Assembly: GCA_011365055.1 (NCBI GenBank)
Contig: RDOG01000006.1
Coordinates: 209,895 to 273,894, forward strand
Length of the DNA stretch: 64,000 nt
Direction of reading: 5' to 3'
From: Promethearchaeota archaeon
Lineage (GTDB): Archaea > Asgardarchaeota > Lokiarchaeia > Helarchaeales > RDOG01
Position 1 is the stretch's first letter, and each line of letters starts with the position of its first letter. The notes beneath the pieces are model-generated. The model did not search any database. It saw only the letters and a list, made by a program, of their open reading frames with translations, and was not told the DNA's origin. Positions 9,691-18,229 of this stretch are shown here, in pieces. The position numbers were made by a program, and so were the translations under genes.

Positions 9691-10029
9691 ATGAAACTAT
9701 TTGTATATGGAACTTTGACAGATGAAGAATTTTTACACAGAAAGACAAATAGAAAATTAGGTTATTTTAAAATAGTCAATGCTGAACTGCCTAATTTTAA
9801 AAGAACGAGTTCAATTACTATAAAAAAGGAAAAAAATCATAAAGTTATGGGAAAATTGATTTTAAATATTAATTTTGAAGATATTATTATTTTAGATGAA
9901 TATGAAGGATGTTCTACAGAAAATCCTCTATCTAAGCATAATATGTACATTCGAAAAGAAGAACATGTAATTAATCTTGATAATAGTAGGAAATTTGAGA
10001 AATCTTACGTTTATTTATTTAATGAATGA
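9691..10029 (+). CDS. Gamma-glutamylcyclotransferase-like (AIG2 family) protein
   Basis: This protein has 112 residues. The N-terminal motif LFVYGTLTD (Y6-G7-T8-L9) is the substrate-binding loop of the GGCT/AIG2 fold, and the DEYEG segment (E70, E72) supplies the likely catalytic glutamate. Family members release 5-oxoproline from gamma-glutamyl compounds. The gene is 28 bases upstream of an amidoligase-like gene on the same strand. Pairs of GGCT-like proteins and amidoligases are a known conserved-neighbourhood theme, in which one makes and the other removes gamma-glutamyl links. The natural substrate here is unknown. Confidence 0.75.
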   Translation: MKLFVYGTLTDEEFLHRKTNRKLGYFKIVNAELPNFKRTSSITIKKEKNHKVMGKLILNINFEDIIILDEYEGCSTENPLSKHNMYIRKEEHVINLDNSRKFEKSYVYLFNE

Positions 10030-10057
10030 ATATTTTATTTAATTTTGGTTGAGAAAT

Positions 10058-11398
10058 ATGGGAAAACCTAAACCACCAATTGGAACATGTCCGAGATGTT
10101 CAAATCAATTAGCTCCAAAGAAAGCAAAATTAGGTAAAGCAATTGAATGTCCATTTTGTGGTCTAAAATTAAGAATTATTGTTAAGAGAAAATATGATTT
10201 ACAAGAAAAAAAGAAATTTTCCAGGGAAGAGCTTGGAGTAACTGACGATATTTATAAAGCTTATGGTGTTACAATGGGATTTGAGATTGAAGCTTATTCC
10301 ATCTCCTATTTAATTGATGAAGATGGATTAAAAAAAGATTTTGAAATAGGATATGATGTTTTTTATCCGCAAGAAAATGTTTTTGAGAAGGGAGAACAAT
10401 ACACTGATGATGTGACTATAGGTCCAGAATTCAATTCTCCAGTTTTTTTTAGTATTAAAAATTGTCTTTTTATGCTCAAAAATAGTTTACGGAAATACAA
10501 TGTTTTTCAAGAAAAAGATGACGATAATAAGGAAAGACGAATCGCATTATTTGGAACTTGGCTTGAAAATCCTGCAGCTTTACATGTTCATATTGGTTAT
10601 GGTTTAGATGGAATTCAAATTGGAGATGCTGCATATCTTGCCAAACATATAATCCATCATTTACCCTTTTTAATTGCTCTTACAACATCCTCTCCAATTT
10701 TTGAGAGACAAATAACTGGTATTGCTAATAATAGATTGAGTACCAGTCAATTTTGTAAATCTATTGATTTAGATACAATTGAAGATGGAATCCCCATAGA
10801 ACATTTTACTGAAATAAATTATAATAATTATCTCGCTGAAGAAAGAGAAAAACCTCCTACCTTAGAAATCAGAGTGTGTGACACAAATATACCAGAATAT
10901 GCAGTTGCTGCATTGACTGTAATTTATGCAGTAATTATGAGAGCAAAAAAAGGAAAAAAAGGAGAACAACGAAAGATGAAACCATTAATGGAAAATTCAT
11001 TTAAAAATAATTTAATTGCACGGGAAAATGCAATAAAAGATGGTTCAAAAGCAATTTTAATGTGGAATGACAAAAAAACAACAATTTCAAAATATGTAGA
11101 CAAATTTTTTTATTTTTATAAGGATGAATTAGACGAAATGAGTGTATCTTCAAATATTACAGACACGTTTAAATACTTGAAAAGAGGCTGGAATATGGGA
11201 GAAATTATAAAAAGAGCAGTGGAAATATCTAAGAAAAAAGGAGATAATTGGGAGCAAGATTTTTGCAGTAAATATATAAATGCTCTCGAACATTCTTTAG
11301 ATGGGGCTGATTTGACTTCATTTGCGGAGTTTTTAGGAATTAAATTGCCAGATTTGAAAAAAATAAAATTGGGGGAATTCACGTTTTTTAGCAATTAA
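10058..11398 (+). CDS. Amidoligase-like ATP-dependent ligase with N-terminal zinc ribbon
   Basis: This protein has 446 residues from the ATG at 10058 (an in-frame TTG at 10049 is possible). A zinc ribbon with C11, C14, C31 and C34 opens the protein. The rest matches the amidoligase/glutamine-synthetase-like fold: a strand with GFEIEAY near residue 70, DVTIGPEF, AALHVHIGYG (metal/ATP-binding histidines), and TLEIRVCD. These enzymes join an amine to a carboxylate using ATP, and some tag proteins or peptides with glutamate. The zinc ribbon may recognise a macromolecular substrate. The preceding GGCT-like gene would reverse such a bond. Substrate is not predictable from sequence. Confidence 0.68.
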   Translation: MGKPKPPIGTCPRCSNQLAPKKAKLGKAIECPFCGLKLRIIVKRKYDLQEKKKFSREELGVTDDIYKAYGVTMGFEIEAYSISYLIDEDGLKKDFEIGYDVFYPQENVFEKGEQYTDDVTIGPEFNSPVFFSIKNCLFMLKNSLRKYNVFQEKDDDNKERRIALFGTWLENPAALHVHIGYGLDGIQIGDAAYLAKHIIHHLPFLIALTTSSPIFERQITGIANNRLSTSQFCKSIDLDTIEDGIPIEHFTEINYNNYLAEEREKPPTLEIRVCDTNIPEYAVAALTVIYAVIMRAKKGKKGEQRKMKPLMENSFKNNLIARENAIKDGSKAILMWNDKKTTISKYVDKFFYFYKDELDEMSVSSNITDTFKYLKRGWNMGEIIKRAVEISKKKGDNWEQDFCSKYINALEHSLDGADLTSFAEFLGIKLPDLKKIKLGEFTFFSN

Positions 11399-11604
11399 TC
11401 TCATTTATTATTGCTATATAATTTCCGAGTTTTTATAATTAAAAAAATTTAAAAAATAAGTTATAACAAAATGAAAAAATCTTAAAAAATATCATTTACT
11501 AATTAAAATAAATACAAAAAACAAAGCATTTAAAATTTGAAATAATAAGATCCCAGAAATTAAATCATATAGATCAAGTGAAAAATAGGATTTTGGTGAA
11601 ATAA

Positions 11605-12198
11605 TTGATACATAATGTTTATTTAATTAAAGCAAACAGCGGATTGTGCCTTTTCAGTAGAAAATACGGAGGAATAGAATTCAATGAAGATTTAATTGCA
11701 GGATTTTTGACAGCTTTAAAAGATTTTGCAACAGAAGTTACTGGAGGAGAAGGGATAATTAAAGTTTTAGATATGAATGCGTATAATGTGTGTTTGGCAT
11801 TTAGAGAAGGACTAATGATTTCAGCGGCTGCAGATAAAACAGATGATAGAAATCTGGCAATGAAAGCAATGGGAGAAGTTTTAAATCAATTTCATGAACA
11901 CTATAATCTAGAAAACTGGGATGGAAATATCAAAATGTTTGAACCCTTTGCAAACATTATTGATGACATTCTTGAAAATGGAAAAATTGCAGAAGTTGAA
12001 ATACATATTCCAAAATTGAAAAAGAAATTACCTAAAATGATTTTGAAAATGGGAACTATTAATAAATTTGAATTTGATATCGCGAATTTATGTGATGGAA
12101 AGAAGTCTTCAGACGATATCGCCGAAGTATTAGGTGTACAACAAGATGAAGTGGTTTTAGCTTTAGAAAAATTAAAAAAATTAAAATTGATTGATTAA
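11605..12198 (+). CDS. Longin-like domain protein with C-terminal winged helix
   Basis: This protein has 197 residues. It starts at TTG 11605, which lies 5 nt after a GGTGA site at 11595-11599. The N-terminal 120 residues (HNVYLIKANSGLCLFSRKYG) match the N-termini of the Arf-like GTPase gene at 49057-49950 and of the TPR protein at 38133-39692, and look like a longin or roadblock-type sensor domain. The last 50 residues form a winged helix (DGKKSSDDIAEVLGVQQDEV then LEKLKKLKLID). It could be a membrane-traffic-like adaptor with a protein-binding winged helix, as in ESCRT-II-type proteins, or a regulator. No function is assigned. Confidence 0.6.
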   Translation: MIHNVYLIKANSGLCLFSRKYGGIEFNEDLIAGFLTALKDFATEVTGGEGIIKVLDMNAYNVCLAFREGLMISAAADKTDDRNLAMKAMGEVLNQFHEHYNLENWDGNIKMFEPFANIIDDILENGKIAEVEIHIPKLKKKLPKMILKMGTINKFEFDIANLCDGKKSSDDIAEVLGVQQDEVVLALEKLKKLKLID

Positions 12199-12335
12199 AT
12201 TCGGATTAGTAGCTTTTCTTTTTTTCGCTTTCTAAAAACAAATAATAATTTTTTAATAGTTATTTCTAAATATTACCTTTGCATATTTTATGCAAAAAAT
12301 GATATTATTCATAATTTAAAGTAAAGTGAGACTTT

Positions 12336-12686
12336 ATGGTAATGATTGATTTTTTTTCTAAAATTCTAAGAAGATTATTTATTACTGATAAGGAATTAGA
12401 CCTTATTCAAAATTTATCCGCAAATTCACCTATAAAATCTGAAAAAATACAAAACGTGTTAGTAAACTCTCTAAAAAAATATTTTAACATGTATTTTGAT
12501 GATTTTTTTCAAGTTAGAAGTTTTACTGATGAAGAATATAGAAAAGTTCTAGGTGAAATTGCAAATGAAATGAAGAAAAATCCTGAAACAACAGAATTTC
12601 AAATTGAAAACCTAAAACAATTTCAAAATTTCTCTAAAGCCATGCAAAAAGCTATTTTTAAAGTAGTTAAAGAAGAATCTTTGTAA
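12336..12686 (+). CDS. Small uncharacterised helical protein
   Basis: This frame codes 116 residues (MVMIDFFSKILRRLF...) with mixed hydrophobic and charged helices and no recognised motif. A GTGAG ribosome-binding site lies 7 nt before the ATG. It stands alone between the longin-winged-helix gene and the convergent FAU-1 gene. Codon usage resembles its neighbours. A real gene is likely because of the start context, but I cannot propose a role. Confidence 0.5.
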   Translation: MVMIDFFSKILRRLFITDKELDLIQNLSANSPIKSEKIQNVLVNSLKKYFNMYFDDFFQVRSFTDEEYRKVLGEIANEMKKNPETTEFQIENLKQFQNFSKAMQKAIFKVVKEESL

Positions 12687-12876
12687 ATTTTCTATTTTAA
12701 TAAAAATTATCTCAATTTTTTATTTTTATTTTTTTATCTTTTTGCATTTATTTGCATTTATTTGTGATTTTAGTTTGTTTAAAAAAACGTTTATAGAATA
12801 TTTATGCATTTTTACTGCAACATTTGCATTAATTAAATTATAAAATGAGTTGTAAAAAAAATACTTGAAGGTCATA

Positions 12877-14304
12877 TCATAATTTTGTTTTAATTTCTTG
12901 AATAAGTTGATAAGATTTATTTTTCAAAGCTAATGAAATATAGCCTTCTTCATATGCCTTTTCCAATTTATCTTCATCTAATATAACAATTTCTCCATCG
13001 GGTAATTTAACCAGATCAATTTCAAGATCCAAATAATATATTTGATATGGATGGGGGAAAAACTCAATGGGAGAACTTACATTCCAGTATTCTCCTTTTA
13101 TATCACCTTTTCTGTTAAAATATTCAGTTTTCATGTACCAACTGCCTAATTGAAATGAATTAATTGCGTAATCTCCCTCTTCTTTAGTTAAATTTAGTCC
13201 ATCATAATATCTCTTTTTTGATCCCAATATCTTTCTATGTATTTTCATATATTTCTTATCTAAGTCAAATTCAATCAAGTTGCCAGGAGTAAGTTGAAAA
13301 ACGCGACCATCAACTTTTGCATGTGTAATACGAACCATTGTATTTAATTTTGGATAGAGATTTCCAAAATATCGCTCCATTTCTTGTTCTAGGATTTCAA
13401 TCAATGAATTATTATTAAAAGTAACATGTTCTGAAAATTTAATTACTTCACCTAATTCAAAGCTACAAATTTTATAATAATGGTGATTTTTTAAAGTCTG
13501 TGTAGTTTTAATTTCTTTTCTAATATTGTCGATTCTTTCTCTTGTATCTGCTGGAAATTCAATATTAACAATTGGAGTTCCTTCCAATAAAATTTTAGGC
13601 GCAGGATAATTATTATAATTTTTAATGATTTCATCTGATTTTTCCTGCAATCGATCTATTTCTTCAATTAAAATGTCGGGATTCTCTTCAAAAGCTTCGC
13701 TTGCACTAGTTCGCCATAATATTCCCCAATTTTTCGGCTTTATTTTTCTTGCTAAATTATAAAGATTTTTTCTTGAATTATCATTTGTTATTCTTTGTGA
13801 GATTTTATTTGGATTGTTATAGATCAAAACAGCATGCAATCCTGTTAATGTGATATTAGAGTTTAAAATTGCCTTTCTTCTGCCAATATCAGGAAAATCT
13901 ATCTTAACCAAATAATTTGAATTATTTCTTAGTGTCTGGCCTTCCAAAATTCCTTGAGAATTCCCAAGATCAAATATTGTTATGTTTTTATTTTCAATTG
14001 ATTTTAATACTCTTCCTTTTATTATTGTATCTTTTCCCATTTGCGATTTTCTTATTATAGAATTTGGAAAGTTTTCTCTAATTATTTCTAATAATTTTGA
14101 AATCCCTTCTTTTTTCCCAAAAACGAATAAATTTTTTTTATCATTTCCGTCTTCAATAATAACATCAGGTTCACTTTCTGAAAATTGTGTATCAAATCTT
14201 TCTTTAATTATTTCAGAGCTTTGCGTAATAATAAAATCATTTTTTAATAATAAATGAGTTAAAGCGGTTGAAAATATTCCTCTAATCTTAATTTTGTAAG
14301 ACAC
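12877..14304 (-). CDS. FAU-1-type RNA-binding ribonuclease (DUF402)
   Basis: This protein has 475 residues, matching the archaeal FAU-1/AU-1 family. An N-terminal RNase E/G-like half includes an S1-like segment (FDLGNSQGILEGQTLR, residues 105-125). The C-terminal DUF402 domain has the hallmarks RYYDGLNLTKEEGDYAI, GSWYMKTEYF and FPHPYQIYYLDLEIDLV. Family members bind AU-rich RNA and have been reported to process 5S rRNA precursors. It starts at a GTG (14304) preceded by GTGGAAAGAA. It is convergent with the small gene at 12336 and followed upstream by a 418-base gap. Confidence 0.85.
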   Translation of the reverse strand: MSYKIKIRGIFSTALTHLLLKNDFIITQSSEIIKERFDTQFSESEPDVIIEDGNDKKNLFVFGKKEGISKLLEIIRENFPNSIIRKSQMGKDTIIKGRVLKSIENKNITIFDLGNSQGILEGQTLRNNSNYLVKIDFPDIGRRKAILNSNITLTGLHAVLIYNNPNKISQRITNDNSRKNLYNLARKIKPKNWGILWRTSASEAFEENPDILIEEIDRLQEKSDEIIKNYNNYPAPKILLEGTPIVNIEFPADTRERIDNIRKEIKTTQTLKNHHYYKICSFELGEVIKFSEHVTFNNNSLIEILEQEMERYFGNLYPKLNTMVRITHAKVDGRVFQLTPGNLIEFDLDKKYMKIHRKILGSKKRYYDGLNLTKEEGDYAINSFQLGSWYMKTEYFNRKGDIKGEYWNVSSPIEFFPHPYQIYYLDLEIDLVKLPDGEIVILDEDKLEKAYEEGYISLALKNKSYQLIQEIKTKL

Positions 14305-14722
14305 TTCTTTCCACTATGTTAATTTTAAAAAATTCATTAATATATCAAACAATTACCATGAACTTTAATAATATACTTATAATTTTTTTGATATTTTGAT
14401 TTAAATGTTGATAAAGTACATCTAGGTAAAGAAATGCATATATAAATAAAAATACTTTCTGCCGATTACTCTATCCTCTTTAAAAGTTGCAAAAACATTC
14501 TTTATTTCTTTATCTCATTTCTGAAATAGAATATTAAAAAAATTAATTATATAAAATTAAAAAAGATGCTTAAGGTTAAAATGCATTATTTACGTATATT
14601 AATGCAAACAAACTTATGAATTTCGACAAAATTAATTCATTTTTACATTTGAAACACAAATTATAAATTTAATAATAGGCTATTTTATAATTAACTTTGT
14701 TTTAAAAAAAAAGGTGCTGAAT
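14305..14722. other. Intergenic gap between divergent genes
   Basis: This gap lies between the divergent FAU-1 gene and the small gene starting at 14723. I see only A+T-rich sequence with several TATA-like boxes (for example near 14667, AAATTATAAATTTAA), and no tRNA, hairpin-terminator or repeat that stands out. The GGTG site at 14713-14716 serves the right-hand gene. Confidence 0.5.
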
Positions 14723-15055
14723 TTGGGTAAAAAAGATAAGAATTCAACAATAATCCAATCAGAGCTTTACGAATTAAATTTACCGGGGGAATTAATTTTA
14801 AAAGAAGTAATGGATGGAAGTGCAAAAAGAATAGGGGTTGTTAGATGTGTTAGGGTGAGCTTTCCAACCAAAGTTGAATTAATAATTAAGGGTTTAGATG
14901 TAGAAATTCCAATTAATTTTAATGATATCATAAATATTGGAACCGTCATACAATTAAAATCAAAAATTAAAGTTGCAGAAGAATGTGATGTAAACGAAGT
15001 TGTAAGATTACGTTCTGAAATTCAACAAGAAGTCAAAGAATTATACAATGGTTAA
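14723..15055 (+). CDS. Small uncharacterised beta-rich protein
   Basis: This frame codes 110 residues from a TTG at 14723, chosen because a GGTG site lies 6 nt upstream; a GTG at 14714 would overlap that site. The core (GVVRCVRVSFPTKVELIIKG then VEIPINFNDIINIGTVIQL) looks like a small beta-barrel of PRC- or OB-type, followed by a short charged helix. No family is recognised. It is convergent with the UPF0148-like zinc-ribbon gene, separated by 5 bases. Confidence 0.5.
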   Translation: MGKKDKNSTIIQSELYELNLPGELILKEVMDGSAKRIGVVRCVRVSFPTKVELIIKGLDVEIPINFNDIINIGTVIQLKSKIKVAEECDVNEVVRLRSEIQQEVKELYNG

Positions 15056-15060
15056 AATTT

Positions 15061-15417
15061 TTATTTTAATTGAATTAGGTTATTAATTTTTGTCAACGCA
15101 TTCAACAAGTTTATTAATAGTTCTGTTAATTGATTCATTTCATTAATTTCAGTTTCCTTACTAAGTAAAATACTCACTTTTTCAATTTTTTGATTAAGAA
15201 CTTTTTTTACCATCGTTTCTAATGTTATTTTGTCTAACTCTTGTTCCTCAGTGCTTTTTACTACTCTTTTATCGCAAGCTCCACAAAATAATTCCTTTTT
15301 TTTATTTTGAAATAGGGGAGAATTGCATGCAGGACAAATTTCAGAAGTCATAGTATATCCTTTTTTTAATAAATCTGCCATTTTTTTTATTTCAAAATCC
15401 TTTTGATCTTTTTGCAT
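15061..15417 (-). CDS. UPF0148 / SSSCA1-type zinc-ribbon protein
   Basis: This protein has 118 residues. The N-terminal MADLLKKGYTMTSEICPACN plus the second pair FCGACD is the signature of the archaeal UPF0148 family, homologous to the human Sjogren/scleroderma autoantigen p27 zinc ribbon. The second half is helical. The biochemical role of the family is not settled; it has been linked to RNA or chromosome processes. It starts at ATG 15417 and is divergent from the coiled-coil gene at 15515. Confidence 0.8.
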   Translation of the reverse strand: MQKDQKDFEIKKMADLLKKGYTMTSEICPACNSPLFQNKKKELFCGACDKRVVKSTEEQELDKITLETMVKKVLNQKIEKVSILLSKETEINEMNQLTELLINLLNALTKINNLIQLK

Positions 15418-15514
15418 CTTTAGACCTTTCTTAAAACTATTTATGCAAAAATAATTCCATTATCATATAAATAAATTTACAAGTTAAAAATAATATTTTA
15501 TTATTGAATAAAAA

Positions 15515-16975
15515 ATGGTTCCCAAAAATAATAAGCAGAAGAAGAACGACTTAAATAATGACAATGATGACAATATGATTAGTGAATTAAAGGAAAAAAT
15601 TAAAGAGAAAGAAAATGAAATCGATGAAATAAAAAAAAGTAAAAACGAAAAATCTGAAGAATATAACAAAATCATAAAAAATCTAAAAAAAGAGATTAAT
15701 ATAAAAAACGAAATCATCAATAAATTAGATAATAAAGAAAATAATGAGGAAATTAAAGAATTATCTAATAAAATATCGGACCTTGAAAAAGATCTAATAA
15801 AAAAGGAGAAGAATCAAACAAAATTAATTGACGAAAAAAAAGAAATTGAAAATAAATTACTCAAAATTGAAAAAGATTCCCAAAAGGAAATTTCACAATT
15901 AGTAAAAAATCTTGAATCCTTACAAAAAGAACTGGATGCTTACAAATCAAAAGAATCAATTGATGATATATATTTATTTGATTCATCAGGGAAATTAAAC
16001 GAATTAAAAAATAGAATAAAGGAATTAAAATTCGAAATAAAAGGTTATAAAAATCACGCTGAGTCACTTAAAAAAACTGTTAATGGATTAAATCAAAGGA
16101 TTGATAAGCAGAATATTGAAATTAATCAACTTAAACAAACGATTAATGATTTGAATGAAAAATTAGAATTACAAGCGGTTGCTTTTTCCGATAAACTCAT
16201 TGAAAATTTGAAGAGCAATATGACAGAAATTAATGACATTATAAAAAATTTAAAAAAAGAGATTATTAATAAAGATGATGAAATTAAAGATTTGACGGAA
16301 AGTCTATCGGAACTCAAAGATGTTAATTCTAAATTATCTATCAAAGAGCAAAAGCTCAAAAACATCGAAGGAGAATTAATAAAATTCAATGAGATTAAAA
16401 AAGAATTAGAAAATAAAAAGAAAGTCATTACAAGCTTACAATTAGAGGTTGCAAATTCAAGTGTGGCAAAATTAAAGCTTGAACAAGCAAATAAGAATCT
16501 AGATGAATTGAAAAAATTAGCTCTTAAACAAGAAGAAGAAATTTTAACTTTGAAAATGAATGTCAAAGCGGAAAAGGCTGATGAGACTCTTTTATCACCT
16601 ATAGATTTTGAGCCTATACCATATTTTATTATCAATACTACTAATTCTTTAAAATTTAAAGATGAAAAGATCCCAATAGAATTTCGAATCAATCCTCCAA
16701 AAAAGACTAATACAAAAAAAATAGAATCATTAGCTGCTTTAAAAATTAAGGATATCATTGTGGAACCAGATAAAATCTCAAAAGCTCCAAGAGAAGGAAG
16801 TAAATTACCAAATATTGAAAAGATTAAAAAAGCTTCAAGAATTGATAAAGAAGTAGAACTAAAAGCATCTCAAACTCCAATTAAGTTTTCTTCAAAACCT
16901 CCAATTAAATTACCTGTTGTAAAACCTGCACCTCCAAAAAAAACAAATGAAACAAGTGAAAATAAAAAAGATTGA
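15515..16975 (+). CDS. Long coiled-coil protein with Pro-rich tail
   Basis: This protein has 486 residues. Residues 20-350 are continuous heptad coiled coil (ELKEKIKEKENEIDEIKK and similar). From about residue 360 there is a short beta-like segment (PIDFEPIPYFIINTTN), then a basic, proline-rich low-complexity tail (PIKLPVVKPAPPKKT). No membrane segment, nucleotide-binding motif or signal peptide is visible. Such proteins are common in Asgards and are often suggested as cytoskeletal or chromosome-organising scaffolds; that is inference. Confidence 0.65.
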   Translation: MVPKNNKQKKNDLNNDNDDNMISELKEKIKEKENEIDEIKKSKNEKSEEYNKIIKNLKKEINIKNEIINKLDNKENNEEIKELSNKISDLEKDLIKKEKNQTKLIDEKKEIENKLLKIEKDSQKEISQLVKNLESLQKELDAYKSKESIDDIYLFDSSGKLNELKNRIKELKFEIKGYKNHAESLKKTVNGLNQRIDKQNIEINQLKQTINDLNEKLELQAVAFSDKLIENLKSNMTEINDIIKNLKKEIINKDDEIKDLTESLSELKDVNSKLSIKEQKLKNIEGELIKFNEIKKELENKKKVITSLQLEVANSSVAKLKLEQANKNLDELKKLALKQEEEILTLKMNVKAEKADETLLSPIDFEPIPYFIINTTNSLKFKDEKIPIEFRINPPKKTNTKKIESLAALKIKDIIVEPDKISKAPREGSKLPNIEKIKKASRIDKEVELKASQTPIKFSSKPPIKLPVVKPAPPKKTNETSENKKD

Positions 16976-17263
16976 ATATTATTCATTCTTTTTTATGAAA
17001 ACCAAAAAATACTTTTAATCATATTTTACTTAGAGAATTGTAAACATATTAGAGGAACTTAATTTTTTCACCTATTTCATTAAATATTATCCCACTTATT
17101 TCCTCAGATCATAAAAAAATTATAAAAAAAAATTCATATTTCTTAATTTATTTCTTGAATCAATAAACTTATTAAATTAAATAACATCTTGATTTTCATT
17201 AAACAAAAAAAACATTATTAACTATTATATGATATTAAAAACTACTCAATAAAGTAATCTAAG

Positions 17264-18064
17264 TTATTTATTTTTCAATAATATTTTTATATCTTCTGCA
17301 AGATATTTGTTTATAGCACAAATAGAAGTTCGAGATTCGATTCTTAAAGGTATATCTATTATATCGCCCATTTCATTGAAAATTATTCCCCCAGATTCTT
17401 CTACTAAAAGCATTCCAGCAGCAATATCGACCAAACGTAACTTTTTTCTTAGATCTATATAACAATCCAAATTTGAAGCTGATACATGGGCGAGTTCTAA
17501 AGCAGCAGATCCCATATGTCTAATTTTTTTACATCTTGATAAAATATTTTTAAGATTCTTATAATCATTCTCAAGATTAGAAGGATCCATATCATAAGCA
17601 ATTACTGCTTCACTTAAATTCTTTTTATTTGAGCAAAAAATTCTTGAATTATTTTTTAATGAACCTTTATTTTTAGTTGCTTGATAGATATCCCCTGTAA
17701 TCCAATTATATATCACTGCATTTTTTAAATTACTAATTTTGTTTCCATCAAAATGTGCAATTGATACGCAAAAAAAAGGAATCCCGCGCGATGCATTTGT
17801 TGACCCATCAATTGGATCTAGAACAATATAATCAGAAGAATTTTGCCCAATTGAAAAGGATCCAACCTCTTCACTAATAATATTGAAACTTTTTTTAGAT
17901 TCTTTTAAATAAGAAATAATTATTTCTTCTGTCCTTTTATCAATTTCCTCAATTATATCTCCTCCTGCTCCAACTTTATCCAAAGATTTTGAATTTCCAT
18001 AATATTTTTTAATTTCATCAGAAGCTTTTAAGACTGCATTAATTAAAATTTCAATCCAAATCAT
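17264..18064 (-). CDS. Inositol monophosphatase / fructose-1,6-bisphosphatase family
   Basis: This protein has 266 residues, typical of archaeal IMPase/FBPase enzymes. The metal-binding signature is complete: EE at residues 65-66, DPIDGST at 83-89, and the distal WDIAAG-equivalent written here as LVDIAAGMLLVEE near residue 215. Archaeal members hydrolyse both inositol-1-phosphate and fructose-1,6-bisphosphate, so the in vivo role may be lipid head-group synthesis or gluconeogenesis. The ATG at 18064 faces the tRNA-Leu gene 50 bases away. Confidence 0.9.
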   Translation of the reverse strand: MIWIEILINAVLKASDEIKKYYGNSKSLDKVGAGGDIIEEIDKRTEEIIISYLKESKKSFNIISEEVGSFSIGQNSSDYIVLDPIDGSTNASRGIPFFCVSIAHFDGNKISNLKNAVIYNWITGDIYQATKNKGSLKNNSRIFCSNKKNLSEAVIAYDMDPSNLENDYKNLKNILSRCKKIRHMGSAALELAHVSASNLDCYIDLRKKLRLVDIAAGMLLVEESGGIIFNEMGDIIDIPLRIESRTSICAINKYLAEDIKILLKNK

Positions 18065-18114
18065 TTTTAATCACTAAATTCAATTATTAAATAAAGTAAT
18101 TTTTTGATAAAAGA

Positions 18115-18229
18115 GCGGAGGTTTCCAAGTCAGGTCAAAGGAGAAATAATAAGAGATACTTATTTTTCCTGAGCAGGACTCAGAATCCTGTAGCATAGGC
18201 TTTCGTGGGTTCAAATCCCACCCTCCGCA
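18115..18229 (+). tRNA. tRNA-Leu (CAG) with non-canonical intron
   Basis: The acceptor stem pairs GCGGAGG (18115-18121) with CCTCCGC (18222-18228), with discriminator A at 18229 and no encoded CCA. The anticodon stem CAGGA/TCCTG (18174-18178, 18186-18190) encloses the intact loop CTCAGAA with anticodon CAG at 18181-18183. A 14-base variable arm (18191-18204) and the T-arm GTGGG-TTCAAAT-CCCAC follow, as expected for a class II tRNA-Leu. Between the D-stem 3' strand GGA (18140-18142) and the anticodon stem there are 30 extra bases, so an intron interrupts position 26-27 rather than the usual 37/38 site. Confidence 0.93.
18144..18173 (+). other. 30-nt BHB-like intron in tRNA-Leu
   Basis: Removal of 30 nt gives the standard GGA-G-CAGGA junction. 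GAG is repeated at both boundaries (18141-18143 and 18171-18173), so four registers give the same tRNA. In the chosen register, a central helix AGG/CCU with one mismatch separates the bulges AG^A and AG^C. The inner hairpin has 2 bp, one U-U mismatch, 6 bp and a 5-nt loop (18154-18158). The outer helix is weak. The same 9-5-9 layout occurs in the HAD intron at 18873-18902. Confidence 0.75.

Noticed and set aside
14305..14722. Possible small RNA or riboswitch in the gap before 14723
   Set aside because: No stable G+C-containing stem or conserved box is visible; only TATA-like sequences.
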